A stretch of DNA of 64,000 nt from the NCBI RefSeq assembly GCF_011761265.1, contig NZ_JAAOZB010000001.1, positions 682,001 to 746,000 of the forward strand. Reading direction: 5' to 3'. This DNA comes from Microbacterium halimionae (GTDB lineage Bacteria > Actinomycetota > Actinomycetes > Actinomycetales > Microbacteriaceae). Within the stretch, counting starts at the first letter, position 1. Every line of letters starts with the position of its first letter. Below the pieces are notes generated by a model that saw only the letters and a list, made by a program, of their open reading frames with translations, had not been told where the DNA came from and did not search any database. A program made the position numbers and the translations under genes. Shown one piece after another: positions 16,494-24,734 of the stretch.

Positions 16494-16946
16494 GTGCATG
16501 TGCAGGGAGAAGAATGGGAAGACGAATCAACTAGAGCTCTCGCGCTAAAGCTGATAGTTGCGGGTCATGCCGAACGCAACTTCTGTCCGCAATCTCTCGC
16601 CCACCGTCTGTACATCTCTCGCCGCCATCTTTACCGATGCCTGCATTCGGTTGGGGGCGTTGCCGAGATCATCGGCGTAGCGCGCGCGGAGACTGCAGCG
16701 ATGCTCATGGTCCACAATCCAGCGGCGACGATGACAGACATTTATCCTGCTGCAGGGTTCGGCAACGACGAAGCGCTCCGATATCACTTTGTTCGAACCT
16801 TCGGTCTGCTGCCCGGTAGATACGAAGTCGGCGCGTCTTCACATCGTCCAGTGATAAGCCAAGCGCTCGCCCAAACGAGAGCGGCTACGGGCAGCGCCCA
16901 TCGGCACCACGTCGCGCCAGCTCCCGGGTTCCACGTTCAACAGTGA
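16494..16946 (+). CDS. stand-alone AraC-type helix-turn-helix regulator
   Basis: A 150-residue protein with a GTG start and GAGGAG at 16482-16487. Residues ~15-110 are an AraC double HTH: CPQSLAHRLYISRRHLYRCL (first helix-turn-helix), then ATMTDIYPAAGFGNDEALRYHFVRTFGLLPGRY (second, with the GF...L..F...G..P..Y signature). No ligand-binding domain is present. It is the second gene of the segment flanked by the SDR direct repeats, 66 nt after the membrane protein. Targets are unknown. Confidence 0.75.
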   Translation: MHVQGEEWEDESTRALALKLIVAGHAERNFCPQSLAHRLYISRRHLYRCLHSVGGVAEIIGVARAETAAMLMVHNPAATMTDIYPAAGFGNDEALRYHFVRTFGLLPGRYEVGASSHRPVISQALAQTRAATGSAHRHHVAPAPGFHVQQ

Positions 16947-16996
16947 TCAAAGTTGCGGTGAGTGGTGCTCATGTTCGGTAGGTAGCCGAGGTCTCC

Positions 16997-17728
16997 TCAC
17001 AGGCCGCCGGCGACTCGCAGGGTTGCGCCCGTCGTGTAGGCGGCGTCAGGGGAGAGCAACCACGCCACGGCACCCGCGATCTCCTCCGGCATCCCCGCCC
17101 GTCCCATGGGAATGGATGCCGCAACTTTTGCAGGGCGCTCGGGGTCCTGGTGAAAGTCGGTCCACACTGTGCCGGGCTCGACGCAGTTGACGCGGATGCC
17201 TTCTGACGCAACTTCTTTTGACAACCCCACGCTGAGGGCCGCGACGCCGGCTTTAGCTGCGGCGTAGTGCACGTAACTTCCAGGGCTACCGATCGTTGCA
17301 GCCGCCGATCCGATCAGCACGAGCGATCCCGCCGATTCGGCGAGGTGTTCGACCGCAGCGCGGCTCGTCAGAACGGCTCCGAGAAGGTTGACCTCGAGGT
17401 CATGCTTGAGGTCCGCCGGGTCGAGATCAATGAGGCGCCCCACACCGCGCACTGCTCCTGCAGCGGCGACCACTCCCGTGAGGCGACCGAGTTGCCGTGC
17501 TTGTTTGAGGAAGCTGTCGAGTGATTGTGGATCGGTCACGTCCACGGCGGCGACGATGGCGCTCCTGTCGAGCTTTCGCACGTGAGCTGCCACCTCATCT
17601 GCGGCGGTTGAGTCGTCTCGGTATCCAATGACGACGTCGTGACCGTCCGCTGCGAGACGGCGGGCGATTGCTGCTCCGATGCCACGTGACCCACCGGTGA
17701 CCGCTGTCACCGCTTGTGCGCTGTTCAT
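16997..17728 (-). CDS. SDR oxidoreductase (FabG-like 3-oxoacyl reductase family)
   Basis: A 243-residue classical short-chain dehydrogenase. Cofactor motif TGGSRGIGAAIA (~11-22), VVAAAGAVRG, catalytic Ser in LVLIGSAAATIG (~140), YAAAK catalytic Tyr/Lys (~155-159), and VNCVEPGTVWTDF. The Arg after Gly in TGGSRGIG and GYRDDST suggest NADPH. It ends AYTTGATLRVAGGL as in FabG-type enzymes. GAGGA precedes the ATG at 17728. The substrate is unknown. Part of it (17413-17500) is duplicated as the remnant at 14304. Confidence 0.85.
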   Translation of the reverse strand: MNSAQAVTAVTGGSRGIGAAIARRLAADGHDVVIGYRDDSTAADEVAAHVRKLDRSAIVAAVDVTDPQSLDSFLKQARQLGRLTGVVAAAGAVRGVGRLIDLDPADLKHDLEVNLLGAVLTSRAAVEHLAESAGSLVLIGSAAATIGSPGSYVHYAAAKAGVAALSVGLSKEVASEGIRVNCVEPGTVWTDFHQDPERPAKVAASIPMGRAGMPEEIAGAVAWLLSPDAAYTTGATLRVAGGL

Positions 17729-17802
17729 ATAACTATCCTCGCGGATCTACCGCGCCGCATCGGCGGTACGGGTACGAACAGACTCAGATGCCGTGAGGCT
17801 TC

Positions 17803-18369
17803 TTAGCCCTGTCCCGGTTTTCCCATCATCGAACCAGGTGGGAGGGAGGGGCAGACCGCGGATTCTGTAAGGGCGGCAACTTCAGCCCTGATCGCGACGC
17901 CGTTTTCCTCCTTCGTAACCGTGTAAACGACTCCCTGCTGCGAATCGTCCGCGGGAATGTAACCGACGGTTGCCTCGTCGTAGTCCCCCTCCTCGTCGAC
18001 GGTCCCCACGGCGGTAGAGACGAGGTCAGCCGTCGGATTCGCCGCCAGCCAGTTGGCAGTTTCTGCCACAGTCATACCGGAGATGGTCCAGTACGCTTCT
18101 TGCTCGACGACTGGTTGGCAGGGCCATCCCTGGTACGAGTAGAAGCCGCCGATGGTCTCAGTCGAACGGACGGCATCCGGCGGCACCGTGGCTGCATCGA
18201 GCCAGGCCTGAGCTTGCGCTTGTGCCTCGGCATCCGCCTCTTGCGATGTATCGGCTTTCTCGGGGGTTTGCGCTGGCGAAACGCTGATTCCATCGGCCGC
18301 GCCGGATGCGCAACCAGTCAGTGTTGCGAGTGAGAGGATGCCGATTATCAGAGCCGAGCGCCGCCGCAT
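17803..18369 (-). CDS. lipoprotein
   Basis: A 188-residue protein. The signal peptide MRRRSALIIGILSLATLTGC ends in an LTGC lipobox, giving Cys20 as the lipidated residue. An Ala/Gln/Glu-rich linker follows, then a domain with PCQPVVEQEAYWTISGMTVAETANWLAANPTADLVSTAVG. No enzymatic motif is seen. TATAGT lies 6 nt upstream of ATG 18369, supporting this start over longer ones, with a leaderless transcript. An outer-leaflet role is likely; the function is unknown. Confidence 0.75.
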   Translation of the reverse strand: MRRRSALIIGILSLATLTGCASGAADGISVSPAQTPEKADTSQEADAEAQAQAQAWLDAATVPPDAVRSTETIGGFYSYQGWPCQPVVEQEAYWTISGMTVAETANWLAANPTADLVSTAVGTVDEEGDYDEATVGYIPADDSQQGVVYTVTKEENGVAIRAEVAALTESAVCPSLPPGSMMGKPGQG

Positions 18370-18375
18370 GACCCA

Positions 18376-18381
18376 ACTATA
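18376..18381 (-). promoter_or_regulatory. putative -10 box (TATAGT), leaderless layout
   Basis: Minus-strand TATAGT-TGGGTC-ATG, six bases before the lipoprotein start at 18369. Near-consensus -10 and no Shine-Dalgarno. Confidence 0.5.
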
Positions 18382-18456
18382 GACACCGCCCTCAACGTGG
18401 ATGATGGCAAGCGAATATTGCTGACAGCACGGGTCCATCAAAGGTGCACAAGGTCG

Positions 18457-19068
18457 CTAGCCCTCGCCGCCGAATCGCTCCCACGAGCTCACCTGCTGCG
18501 CTACTCGCCGCAGCGCCAAGAGCAGTGGCTCCACCAGCACTGAACCCAGCACTACATACCGAACCGCAGCCTCCGGAGACTCCGTCGGCACGCCGGCGAT
18601 CTCGGCATCCGCGATGCGGCGCATGCTCGCGAGATACTCGCGCATCACGGCATTCGGTACGACAAAACCGGCACGCTCCAGACCTTCCACCGCTCGCGCG
18701 ACTTCGTTCAACACGGCCAGATCGCACGTCCCTGGCTTCCAGCCCAGCGCAGAAACGATTCGTTCGGCCTCGTTGAGATCTAGCGCCTCATCCAAGGGTG
18801 GAGTAATTGCCGCGTGCGCAGTTCCGAGCAGGTCGTACGAATGCTCGGGTGGCTCATCCAGCGCGGTCAGTACCCGTCTTGTCTCAGCAATGCTCACTCC
18901 GGCGTCGAGCAGCGCTCGAATCACCCGCAGCCGCTCCACGTGCTTGTCGCCGTACGTGGCCTGCGTCGGTGAGCTGCGCTCACCTTCGGGAAGCAGTCCC
19001 TCGCGCAGGTAGTACTTGATCGTCGGCACGGTCATGCCCGTCTGCGTCGACAGTTCGGAAATTCTCAT
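18457..19068 (-). CDS. MerR-family transcriptional regulator
   Basis: A 203-residue regulator starting at ATG 19068 with AGAGG spaced 5 nt upstream. The winged HTH is MRISELSTQTGMTVPTIKYYLREGLLPEG (~1-29), and YGDKHVERLRVIRALLDAGVSIAETRRVL (~40-68) is the second MerR helix pair. The C-terminal ~130 residues form an all-helical effector domain without the Cys residues of metal sensors, so a drug- or stress-type ligand is more likely than a metal. It is divergent from the DUF4188 gene across twin dyads at 19086-19122, which it probably binds. Confidence 0.88.
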   Translation of the reverse strand: MRISELSTQTGMTVPTIKYYLREGLLPEGERSSPTQATYGDKHVERLRVIRALLDAGVSIAETRRVLTALDEPPEHSYDLLGTAHAAITPPLDEALDLNEAERIVSALGWKPGTCDLAVLNEVARAVEGLERAGFVVPNAVMREYLASMRRIADAEIAGVPTESPEAAVRYVVLGSVLVEPLLLALRRVAQQVSSWERFGGEG

Positions 19069-19077
19069 GGCCACCTC

Positions 19078-19122
19078 TTGACTTCGATAGTAGCGCTATC
19101 CATTATAGATAGTGAAGCTATC
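19078..19122 (+). promoter_or_regulatory. MerR-type promoter/operator with two GATAG-N5-CTATC dyads
   Basis: TTGACT (19078-19083) is followed at 17-20 bp by CATTATAGA. The first dyad GATAG-TAGCG-CTATC (19086-19100) lies in the spacer, and a second GATAG-TGAAG-CTATC (19108-19122) starts 22 bp later, i.e. two helical turns. A long-spacer promoter with a dyad between -35 and -10 is the hallmark of MerR activation. It serves the DUF4188 gene and probably autoregulates merR. Confidence 0.65.
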
Positions 19123-19140
19123 CAATTGCGAGGAGTCACC

Positions 19141-19632
19141 ATGTCGAAAGTCGTAACCGGCCGCATGACACATCAACATGAGGGCGAACTCGTCGTCTTT
19201 CATATCGGGATGCAGATCAATCGCTGGTGGCGACCAGATCTGTGGATGCCAGCATTCTTCGCAATGCCGCGGATGTTGCGGGAACTCTCCGCAGACCCCG
19301 ACTCAGGGATGCTCGGCTACCAGCTGCTTCTCGGCGCAGGCGGCCCGTACGTCGTCGAGTATTGGTCATCGATCGACAAGCTCTACGCCTACGCCTCCAA
19401 CTCCTCACAGGAGCACCGCCCTGCCTGGACCGCCTTCAACCGTGCGGCCCGCAAGGCTCCTGGATCCGTCGGTGTCTGGCATGAAACCTTCGTTGTCGAG
19501 CGCGCCGAGAGTATGTACGTGTCAACGAAGCCGATCGGGCTCGCAAAGGCGACAGAGCTCATCGAGGTTGGACATAGACACGACCGCGCCAAGGCCCGGA
19601 TGGCTGACGGGCGCACCGACCAGGGGAACTAA
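19141..19632 (+). CDS. DUF4188 (monooxygenase-like) protein
   Basis: A 163-residue protein with ATG 19141 preceded by GAGGAG. Its sequence VVFHIGMQINRWWRPDLWMPAFFAMPRMLREL is the opening of DUF4188, a ferredoxin-like dimeric alpha/beta-barrel family related to heme-degrading and antibiotic-biosynthesis monooxygenases. It also has GYQ...GGPYVVEYWSSIDKLYAYA and GVWHETFVVE. The catalytic role is unproven. It is divergent from a MerR regulator with a shared operator, so it is likely the regulator's inducible target, perhaps in detoxification. Confidence 0.8.
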   Translation: MSKVVTGRMTHQHEGELVVFHIGMQINRWWRPDLWMPAFFAMPRMLRELSADPDSGMLGYQLLLGAGGPYVVEYWSSIDKLYAYASNSSQEHRPAWTAFNRAARKAPGSVGVWHETFVVERAESMYVSTKPIGLAKATELIEVGHRHDRAKARMADGRTDQGN

Positions 19633-19653
19633 GAAACTAGCGCATGTGCTGCG

Positions 19654-21015
19654 CTAGTTGTCCCAGCCGGCGGGTCCGCGGGATCCCGCGGGGTACGTGT
19701 CGAGCGGAACTTTGTTTGCCTCCCACGCATCGAGGATCGGCTGCACGATGCGCCAGCACTGTTCGGCAGCGTCTCCCCGCACCGACAGTGTCGCTTCGCC
19801 GTCGAGTACTTCGGAAAGCACTTCGGCGTAGGCGCGGAGGGATCCGGCGCCGAGTGCCGCGTTCAGGTGCACGCGCTGCAGCTCGAAGGGATTCTCGCCG
19901 CCATTGACGTTCAGCTCAAGGGTCATCGTGTCGGGCCCGAGCGACATCCTCAGTACCGACGGTGCCGCGGCGCCCGCAAAGCCGCTCGGCAAGTGTCGTA
20001 CCGGGCGGAATGTGAGGGCGATCTCTGTGCGCGGCTCGGAGAGGGCTTTTCCGGATCGCAGCGTGAACGGGACGCCTGCCCAGCGAGCATTCTGTACTTC
20101 AAACTTTGCTTCCGCGAGCGTTTCGGTGTCGCGCGAGGGGTCGACGCCGGGCTCATCGACATACGACGGGTAGTCGCGGCCGTCGATGTTTCCGGCCGTG
20201 TAGCGCGCGCGGCCCGAGTTGGCTACCGGATCGTCGTCCCACACGTGCGTCGCACGGAGTGCTGCCGCAGTTGCCGCCCGCAGATCGGTTTCATCGATGG
20301 AAGTCGGCGGCTCCATAGCGACGATGGCGAGTACTTGCAGCAGGTGGCTTTGGAGCATGTCGCGAAGAGCGCCGGCCTTGTCGTAGTAGCCTGCGCGGCC
20401 TTCGAGGCCGAGCGATTCATCGAAACGGATTTCAACCTCGGCGATGTGGTCGGCGGACCACACGGGCTCGAACACCTGGTTGGCGAAGCGCAGACCGAGA
20501 ATGTTCAGCAGAGTGGAGCGGCCGAGAAAGTGGTCGACGCGAAAAATCTGGCGCTCCGGCAGGAGTGCCGCGAGCTTGGCGTTGAGCTCTTCCGCGTTTT
20601 TCTGGTCGGTACCGAACGGCTTTTCGAGCGCCAGCACGAGTCCGTCCGGCAGATCGACGCCGTTCAACGCCTCGCATGCGGTGGCAGCAACCGCGGGAGG
20701 CACCGCGAAGTAGACAGCGATGTGTCCCTCTGCAGACGCCAGCAGCTTGGTCAGATCATCGGTCGCAGTGATGTCGGCCTGCTGGTATTTCGTGGCCGCA
20801 ACACGGTCGAAGGCATCGTTTGCACCGACCGATGCGAAGGCATCCTTCACTACTTTCTGCCAATGCTCGTCGGTCCAGTCGTCCATACCGGCACCCATGA
20901 GCGTGACTGAACGCTCCGGCTGCATTGTCAGCAGCTGCCCGAGCGCGGGGAGCAGCAGCCGTGAGGTGAGATCGCCCGAGGCGCCAAGGATGAGCAGTGT
21001 GCTGGTGTGTGCCAT
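19654..21015 (-). CDS. zwf: glucose-6-phosphate 1-dehydrogenase
   Basis: A 453-residue enzyme of the oxidative pentose phosphate pathway, oxidising glucose-6-P to 6-phosphogluconolactone with NADP+. N-terminal LLILGASGDLTSRLLLPAL is the cofactor motif (family GASGDLAKRKL). RVDHFLGR (~158-165) is the substrate signature RIDHYLGK with conservative changes, retaining Asp-His. AGYYDKAGALRDMLQSHLLQVLAIVAMEPP is conserved. The Lys-to-Arg change in the last signature position and the absence of opcA/tal neighbours suggest a second, divergent Zwf rather than the main pentose-phosphate operon copy. TAGCGT-N6-ATG is upstream, a leaderless layout. Confidence 0.88.
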   Translation of the reverse strand: MAHTSTLLILGASGDLTSRLLLPALGQLLTMQPERSVTLMGAGMDDWTDEHWQKVVKDAFASVGANDAFDRVAATKYQQADITATDDLTKLLASAEGHIAVYFAVPPAVAATACEALNGVDLPDGLVLALEKPFGTDQKNAEELNAKLAALLPERQIFRVDHFLGRSTLLNILGLRFANQVFEPVWSADHIAEVEIRFDESLGLEGRAGYYDKAGALRDMLQSHLLQVLAIVAMEPPTSIDETDLRAATAAALRATHVWDDDPVANSGRARYTAGNIDGRDYPSYVDEPGVDPSRDTETLAEAKFEVQNARWAGVPFTLRSGKALSEPRTEIALTFRPVRHLPSGFAGAAAPSVLRMSLGPDTMTLELNVNGGENPFELQRVHLNAALGAGSLRAYAEVLSEVLDGEATLSVRGDAAEQCWRIVQPILDAWEANKVPLDTYPAGSRGPAGWDN

Positions 21016-21021
21016 GCGCCT

Positions 21022-21027
21022 ACGCTA
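21022..21027 (-). promoter_or_regulatory. putative -10 box (TAGCGT) of zwf, leaderless layout
   Basis: Minus-strand TAGCGT-AGGCGC-ATG. The whole zwf/GH15 divergent gap is 33 nt, leaving no room for long leaders on either side. Confidence 0.45.
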
Positions 21028-21036
21028 GCGCCCTGG

Positions 21037-21042
21037 CACAAT
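21037..21042 (+). promoter_or_regulatory. possible -10 box (CACAAT) of GH15 gene
   Basis: CACAAT-CAACAC-ATG with a 6-nt gap to the start at 21049 and no ribosome-binding site. A weaker match than the TANNNT boxes but with the same spacing. Confidence 0.3.
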
Positions 21043-21048
21043 CAACAC

Positions 21049-22842
21049 ATGGCTACTCCTATCGAGGACTATGCAATTCTCAGCAATTGCCGCACGGCCG
21101 CTCTCGTTTCACGCGACGGCAGCATCGACTGGTTGTGTCTCCCGCGCTACGACTCATCGTCGATTTTCGGCGCGCTGTTGGGAGACGAATCGCACGGACA
21201 CTGGAGTCTGCGACCGACAGACCCGGATGCCGTGCCCACCCGCCGCTACGACGGTGACACGTTCGTTCTCATCACAACGTGGCAGACGGCATCCGGTGTC
21301 GCCGAGGTGCATGAGTTCATGCCCGTCCACGGCGGCCGTGTCGAGGTCGTTCGCCAGGTGATCGGTGTCAGCGGCGATGTCGAGTTCACAACCCACGTGC
21401 GGCTGCGTTTTGACTACGCGCGAGCAATTCCCTGGATCCGTCAGGTTGGCTCCGAAGAACTCCCCGCGATTCTCGGCATTGCGGGCCCCGACGCGGTGGT
21501 GGTGCGCGGTGTCCAGCTGCGCGCCGAAGACCACATGCACGCTGGTTCGTTTACGGTGCGTCCGAACGAGCTTCGTGACTTGAGCCTGAACTGGTATCCG
21601 TCACACCTCCCGATGCCCGAAGCAGTCGACGTCGATGAGATGAAGCAACACACACTCACGTGGTGGCAAGACTGGGCCGCTCGCATCGACCATGACGGTC
21701 CGTTCGAAGCTGATGTCGTGCGCTCGCTCCTGGTGCTTCGCGCACTGACGCACGAAGACACCGGCGGAATCGTGGCCGCCGCAACCACATCGCTGCCGGA
21801 GGACTTCGGCGGGGTGCGCAACTGGGACTACCGCTACGTGTGGCTGCGCGATGCGGCCCTCACGATCGAAGCACTCATCTCGCACGGCTTCCTTCGCGTG
21901 ACGGCCCGCTGGCGCGAATGGCTGCTCCGCGCGATCGCCGGAGACCCCGGCCAGATGCAGATCATGTACGGCCTCGCTGGTGAACGTGACCTCACTGAGC
22001 GCGAAATCACGAGCCTGCCCGGCTACGAGAATTCCTCGCCGGTGCACGTCGGCAACGGTGCGTGGCAGCAGTACCAGGCCGATGTCATCGGCGAAGTGAT
22101 GGTGGCACTTGAGGCCGCGCGCTCGGCGGGGCTCGAAGAGACGCCATTTTCCTGGGCGCTCCAGCGCTCGTTGCTGGCGTTCGTTGAGGAACACCGAGCG
22201 CGTCCCGACAACGGCATTTGGGAGATCCGCGGCGAACTGCAGATGTTCACGCAGTCGCGCGCGATGATGTGGGCGGCTCTTGACCGCGGAGTGCGCGCCG
22301 TGCGAGAGTTCGGCCTCGACGGTCCCGTCGAAAGGTGGGAAGCCCTGCGTGACGAGGTCGCCGCAGAAATCGACGCGAACGGCTTCGACACCGAAGGTAA
22401 CTACTTCGTGCAGCACTACGGATCAACCGAAGTGGATGCCTCGCTCCTGCTTCTCCCTCAGGTTGGCTACTGCGCCTACGACGACCCGCGCATGCTCGGA
22501 ACCGTCGCGCAGATGGAAAAAACTCTCATGCACGATGGGCTCCTCCACAGGTACCGCACGGCATCGGGCGTTGACGGGCTGCCGGGGGCGGAGCATCCGT
22601 TCCTGGCATGCTCGTTCTGGCTCGTCGAGCAGTACGCCAATAGCGGCCGAATCGATGAAGCGAACGCTCTCATGACGCGGCTGTGCTCGCTCGCCAACGA
22701 CGTGGGCCTTCTCTCCGAGGAGTACGACGTCGTGAATCAGCGGCAGGTAGGCAACACGCCTCAGGCGCTTTCGCACCTCGCTCTTGTGCGCGCCGCTGAC
22801 GCGCTCGCTGGCCACCAAGGTCGGGCCGCGCAGCGCAGCTAA
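21049..22842 (+). CDS. glycoside hydrolase family 15 (glucoamylase/trehalase-like)
   Basis: A 597-residue cytoplasmic enzyme with no signal peptide. It begins PIEDYAILSNCRTAALVSRDGSIDWLCLPRYDSSSIFGALLG, the standard start of actinobacterial GH15 proteins. The (alpha/alpha)6 catalytic domain has GGVRNWDYRYVWLRDAALTIEAL (~260-282) and EHPFLACSFWLVEQYA (~530), with the acid/base Glu in WEIRGE (general acid) and the base region near the C-terminal Glu. It hydrolyses alpha-glucosidic bonds, with trehalose the usual substrate of this actinobacterial group. Divergent from zwf, which could use the released glucose after phosphorylation. ATG 21049 is preferred over the upstream in-frame codon, which lies within the zwf gene. 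Confidence 0.88.
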   Translation: MATPIEDYAILSNCRTAALVSRDGSIDWLCLPRYDSSSIFGALLGDESHGHWSLRPTDPDAVPTRRYDGDTFVLITTWQTASGVAEVHEFMPVHGGRVEVVRQVIGVSGDVEFTTHVRLRFDYARAIPWIRQVGSEELPAILGIAGPDAVVVRGVQLRAEDHMHAGSFTVRPNELRDLSLNWYPSHLPMPEAVDVDEMKQHTLTWWQDWAARIDHDGPFEADVVRSLLVLRALTHEDTGGIVAAATTSLPEDFGGVRNWDYRYVWLRDAALTIEALISHGFLRVTARWREWLLRAIAGDPGQMQIMYGLAGERDLTEREITSLPGYENSSPVHVGNGAWQQYQADVIGEVMVALEAARSAGLEETPFSWALQRSLLAFVEEHRARPDNGIWEIRGELQMFTQSRAMMWAALDRGVRAVREFGLDGPVERWEALRDEVAAEIDANGFDTEGNYFVQHYGSTEVDASLLLLPQVGYCAYDDPRMLGTVAQMEKTLMHDGLLHRYRTASGVDGLPGAEHPFLACSFWLVEQYANSGRIDEANALMTRLCSLANDVGLLSEEYDVVNQRQVGNTPQALSHLALVRAADALAGHQGRAAQRS

Positions 22843-22852
22843 GAGGCCTAGA

Positions 22853-22899
22853 AAAACAACGGATGCCGCGCCTCAGCGAGACGCGGCATCCGTTGTTTT
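22853..22899. terminator. bidirectional intrinsic terminator
   Basis: Perfect 18-bp arms: 22853-22870 (AAAACAACGGATGCCGCG) and 22882-22899, with an 11-nt loop. Flanked by A-run and T-run, so it works for both the GH15 gene and the convergent nitroreductase gene. The stem contains the enriched genome word GGATGCC. Confidence 0.9.
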
Positions 22900-22903
22900 A
22901 TTG

Positions 22904-23488
22904 CTACGCGTTGCGCAGCAGCGACTCGGCGACGGGGCGCCGAGTGCGCGGAGCCGACTCGAGCTCGCGCAGGAAATCGGGCGAGTCGGTGCTGTCGCCG
23001 AATGAGCCCACTGCCATCACAGCGACGGGGGTGAAGCGAGCGTCGAGGCCGAAGGCCGCGCTCACGCCGTCGCGGTCGAAGCCGCCCATCTGGTGCGTTG
23101 CCAAGTCACGGGCGTGCGCCTGAATGGTGAAGAAAGCCGCTGCCTGGCCGGTGTCGTACACGGCCCACGGGGCGCCGGTGCCGTCTTCCGTTTCGGTTTC
23201 TGCCACGAAGACGACAAGGGCCGCGGCGGAGCCCGCCCATGCCTGGTTGAAGCCGAGGAGGTGTGACATCAAGCTCTCGTGCTCCGAGGTGCCACGGCGA
23301 GCAACGATTGCGCGCCACGGCTGGCTGTTGTTCGCCGACGGCGCCCAGCGGGCGGCTTCGAGTGCGCTGGCGAAAGCTTCTTCGTCAAGAGGAACCTCGG
23401 TGTCGAAAACGCGAGTGCTCCAGCGCTCGGCGAACACATCGAGAACGGGGACATCGGTAACCGCGACGCGGTCCTGAATGATAGTCAA
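22904..23488 (-). CDS. nitroreductase-family oxidoreductase
   Basis: A 194-residue FMN-dependent nitroreductase-fold protein. It has RWSTRVFDTEVPLDEEAFASALEAARWAPSANNSQPWR, where the R-S-R and 'PSA.N.QPW' FMN-binding motifs are clear, later AAFFTIQAHARDLATHQMGGFD (the A..L.L.A...G motif), and a C-terminal ...RRPVAESL. It probably reduces nitroaromatics or enones with NAD(P)H. The best start is TTG at 23488: AAGGAG sits 5 nt upstream of it, whereas the in-frame ATG at 23521 has no site and would place the AAGGAG inside the gene. Confidence 0.85.
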   Translation of the reverse strand: MTIIQDRVAVTDVPVLDVFAERWSTRVFDTEVPLDEEAFASALEAARWAPSANNSQPWRAIVARRGTSEHESLMSHLLGFNQAWAGSAAALVVFVAETETEDGTGAPWAVYDTGQAAAFFTIQAHARDLATHQMGGFDRDGVSAAFGLDARFTPVAVMAVGSFGDSTDSPDFLRELESAPRTRRPVAESLLRNA

Positions 23489-23592
23489 AGCTTGCTCCTT
23501 GAAGTACGCGGGGGTGGGCATTCACATGCCCACCCCCGGTCCAACGAAAGCCGCCGCCAAAATGTTCCCGGTTGCGACCTGTGAGTCTTCGA

Positions 23593-23610
23593 TGAGTGGC
23601 GAACCACTCA
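23593..23610 (-). other. short hairpin after ABC permease gene
   Basis: TGAGTGG-CGAA-CCACTCA, 7-bp arms with a loop of 4, just beyond the permease stop. No T-run, so termination is uncertain. Confidence 0.35.
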
Positions 23611-23615
23611 GGCGC

Positions 23616-24734
23616 TCACCGGGACTTCAGTGCATCAACGAGCTTCACGCGCGCGCCCATTCGCAGGAGTGACCCGGAATAGATACGTGACGCCACCAAG
23701 ATCGCGGCGATACAGGTCGCTGCCAAGACGACGAGTGAGACAAGTGGTTCCCACCACTGCGCTTCGCCGAGGTAGAGGCGAAGCGGCATGCCGACTGGCG
23801 CCGAGAACGGAACATACGACATCACCGTGAGCACCAGCGGGTTGTCGTTGAAGAAGATGACGAGGAAGTAGGGCAGCATGACGAGCATCGTGATCGGAGC
23901 TGTCGTGGCGCCGATATCTTCTTGGCGCGACACCATGGCGCCTGCGGCAGCGAAGAGGGATGCCAAAAGCACAAACCCAAGCAAGAAGAAGATGGCGAAC
24001 CACACGAGCGGCCCGCCAAGGCCCGCCAGGACGAGTTGCTGATCTGTCACCGTGAGTCCGACGACCGCAATCGCTGCGAGTACCAGGATTTGGGCCATGG
24101 CCAGAATCGTGTTGCCGATCACCTTGCCGGCAAGGAGGGCACGCACCGGGATCGCAGAAATGAGAAGTTCTACGACGCGGGTTTGTTTCTCCTCCACGAC
24201 AGACTGCGCGATCGTTCCGCCGAAGGTGGACGCGGCGAGCAAGAAAACGATTCCGAAGCCCAGAGCGACGAAATAACGAAGCAAGAAGTCTGTGCTCGGC
24301 GGTTCAAGAAGGTACGTCGCCGGTACCTGACTGAGCGACTGCAAGAGGCCCGAAGGTAGCTCCGTGTCGCCAACAACCGTGAAGTCGAATGCGCCAGCCT
24401 CGGCTTCAGGTACAGCGCTCGACGGCACAAGGGCGGCCGAGACGGTGCCATCTTCGACGAGCGCAAGAGCCTCATCAGCAGATGACGCAGCTGTCACTTC
24501 GAGACCTGCTGCATCCGGCACGAGACTCGACGTCTCGGTTGTCACGGCGATCGTCGTTGCAGATGTCGAACTCGCGGTGAACCCGCCCCACACCACAGCG
24601 GCAAGCGCGATGGCAAACAAGATCAGTGTTGAGATGACGAACGCTTTACTGCGAAGGCGCGATCCGATCTCGCGCTCCGCGACGAGTCTGATGCTCTGCG
24701 CCGTGGTGGGTGAGGTGTGTGATGCAGTGCTCAT
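23616..24734 (-). CDS. ABC-2 type transporter permease (NatB-like)
   Basis: A 372-residue membrane protein. A basic N-terminal segment (LVAEREIGSRLRSKAFVISTLILFAIALAAVVWG) holds helix 1, then a ~130-residue extracytoplasmic domain, then five helices from ~155 on (FVALGFGIVFLLAASTFGGTIAQSVVEEKQTRVVELL is the signature of NatB/YhaP-type permeases). It partners the ATPase immediately upstream (4-nt overlap) to export an unknown substrate, probably Na+, a peptide or an antibiotic. Last gene of the two-component/ABC operon. Confidence 0.88.
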   Translation of the reverse strand: MSTASHTSPTTAQSIRLVAEREIGSRLRSKAFVISTLILFAIALAAVVWGGFTASSTSATTIAVTTETSSLVPDAAGLEVTAASSADEALALVEDGTVSAALVPSSAVPEAEAGAFDFTVVGDTELPSGLLQSLSQVPATYLLEPPSTDFLLRYFVALGFGIVFLLAASTFGGTIAQSVVEEKQTRVVELLISAIPVRALLAGKVIGNTILAMAQILVLAAIAVVGLTVTDQQLVLAGLGGPLVWFAIFFLLGFVLLASLFAAAGAMVSRQEDIGATTAPITMLVMLPYFLVIFFNDNPLVLTVMSYVPFSAPVGMPLRLYLGEAQWWEPLVSLVVLAATCIAAILVASRIYSGSLLRMGARVKLVDALKSR

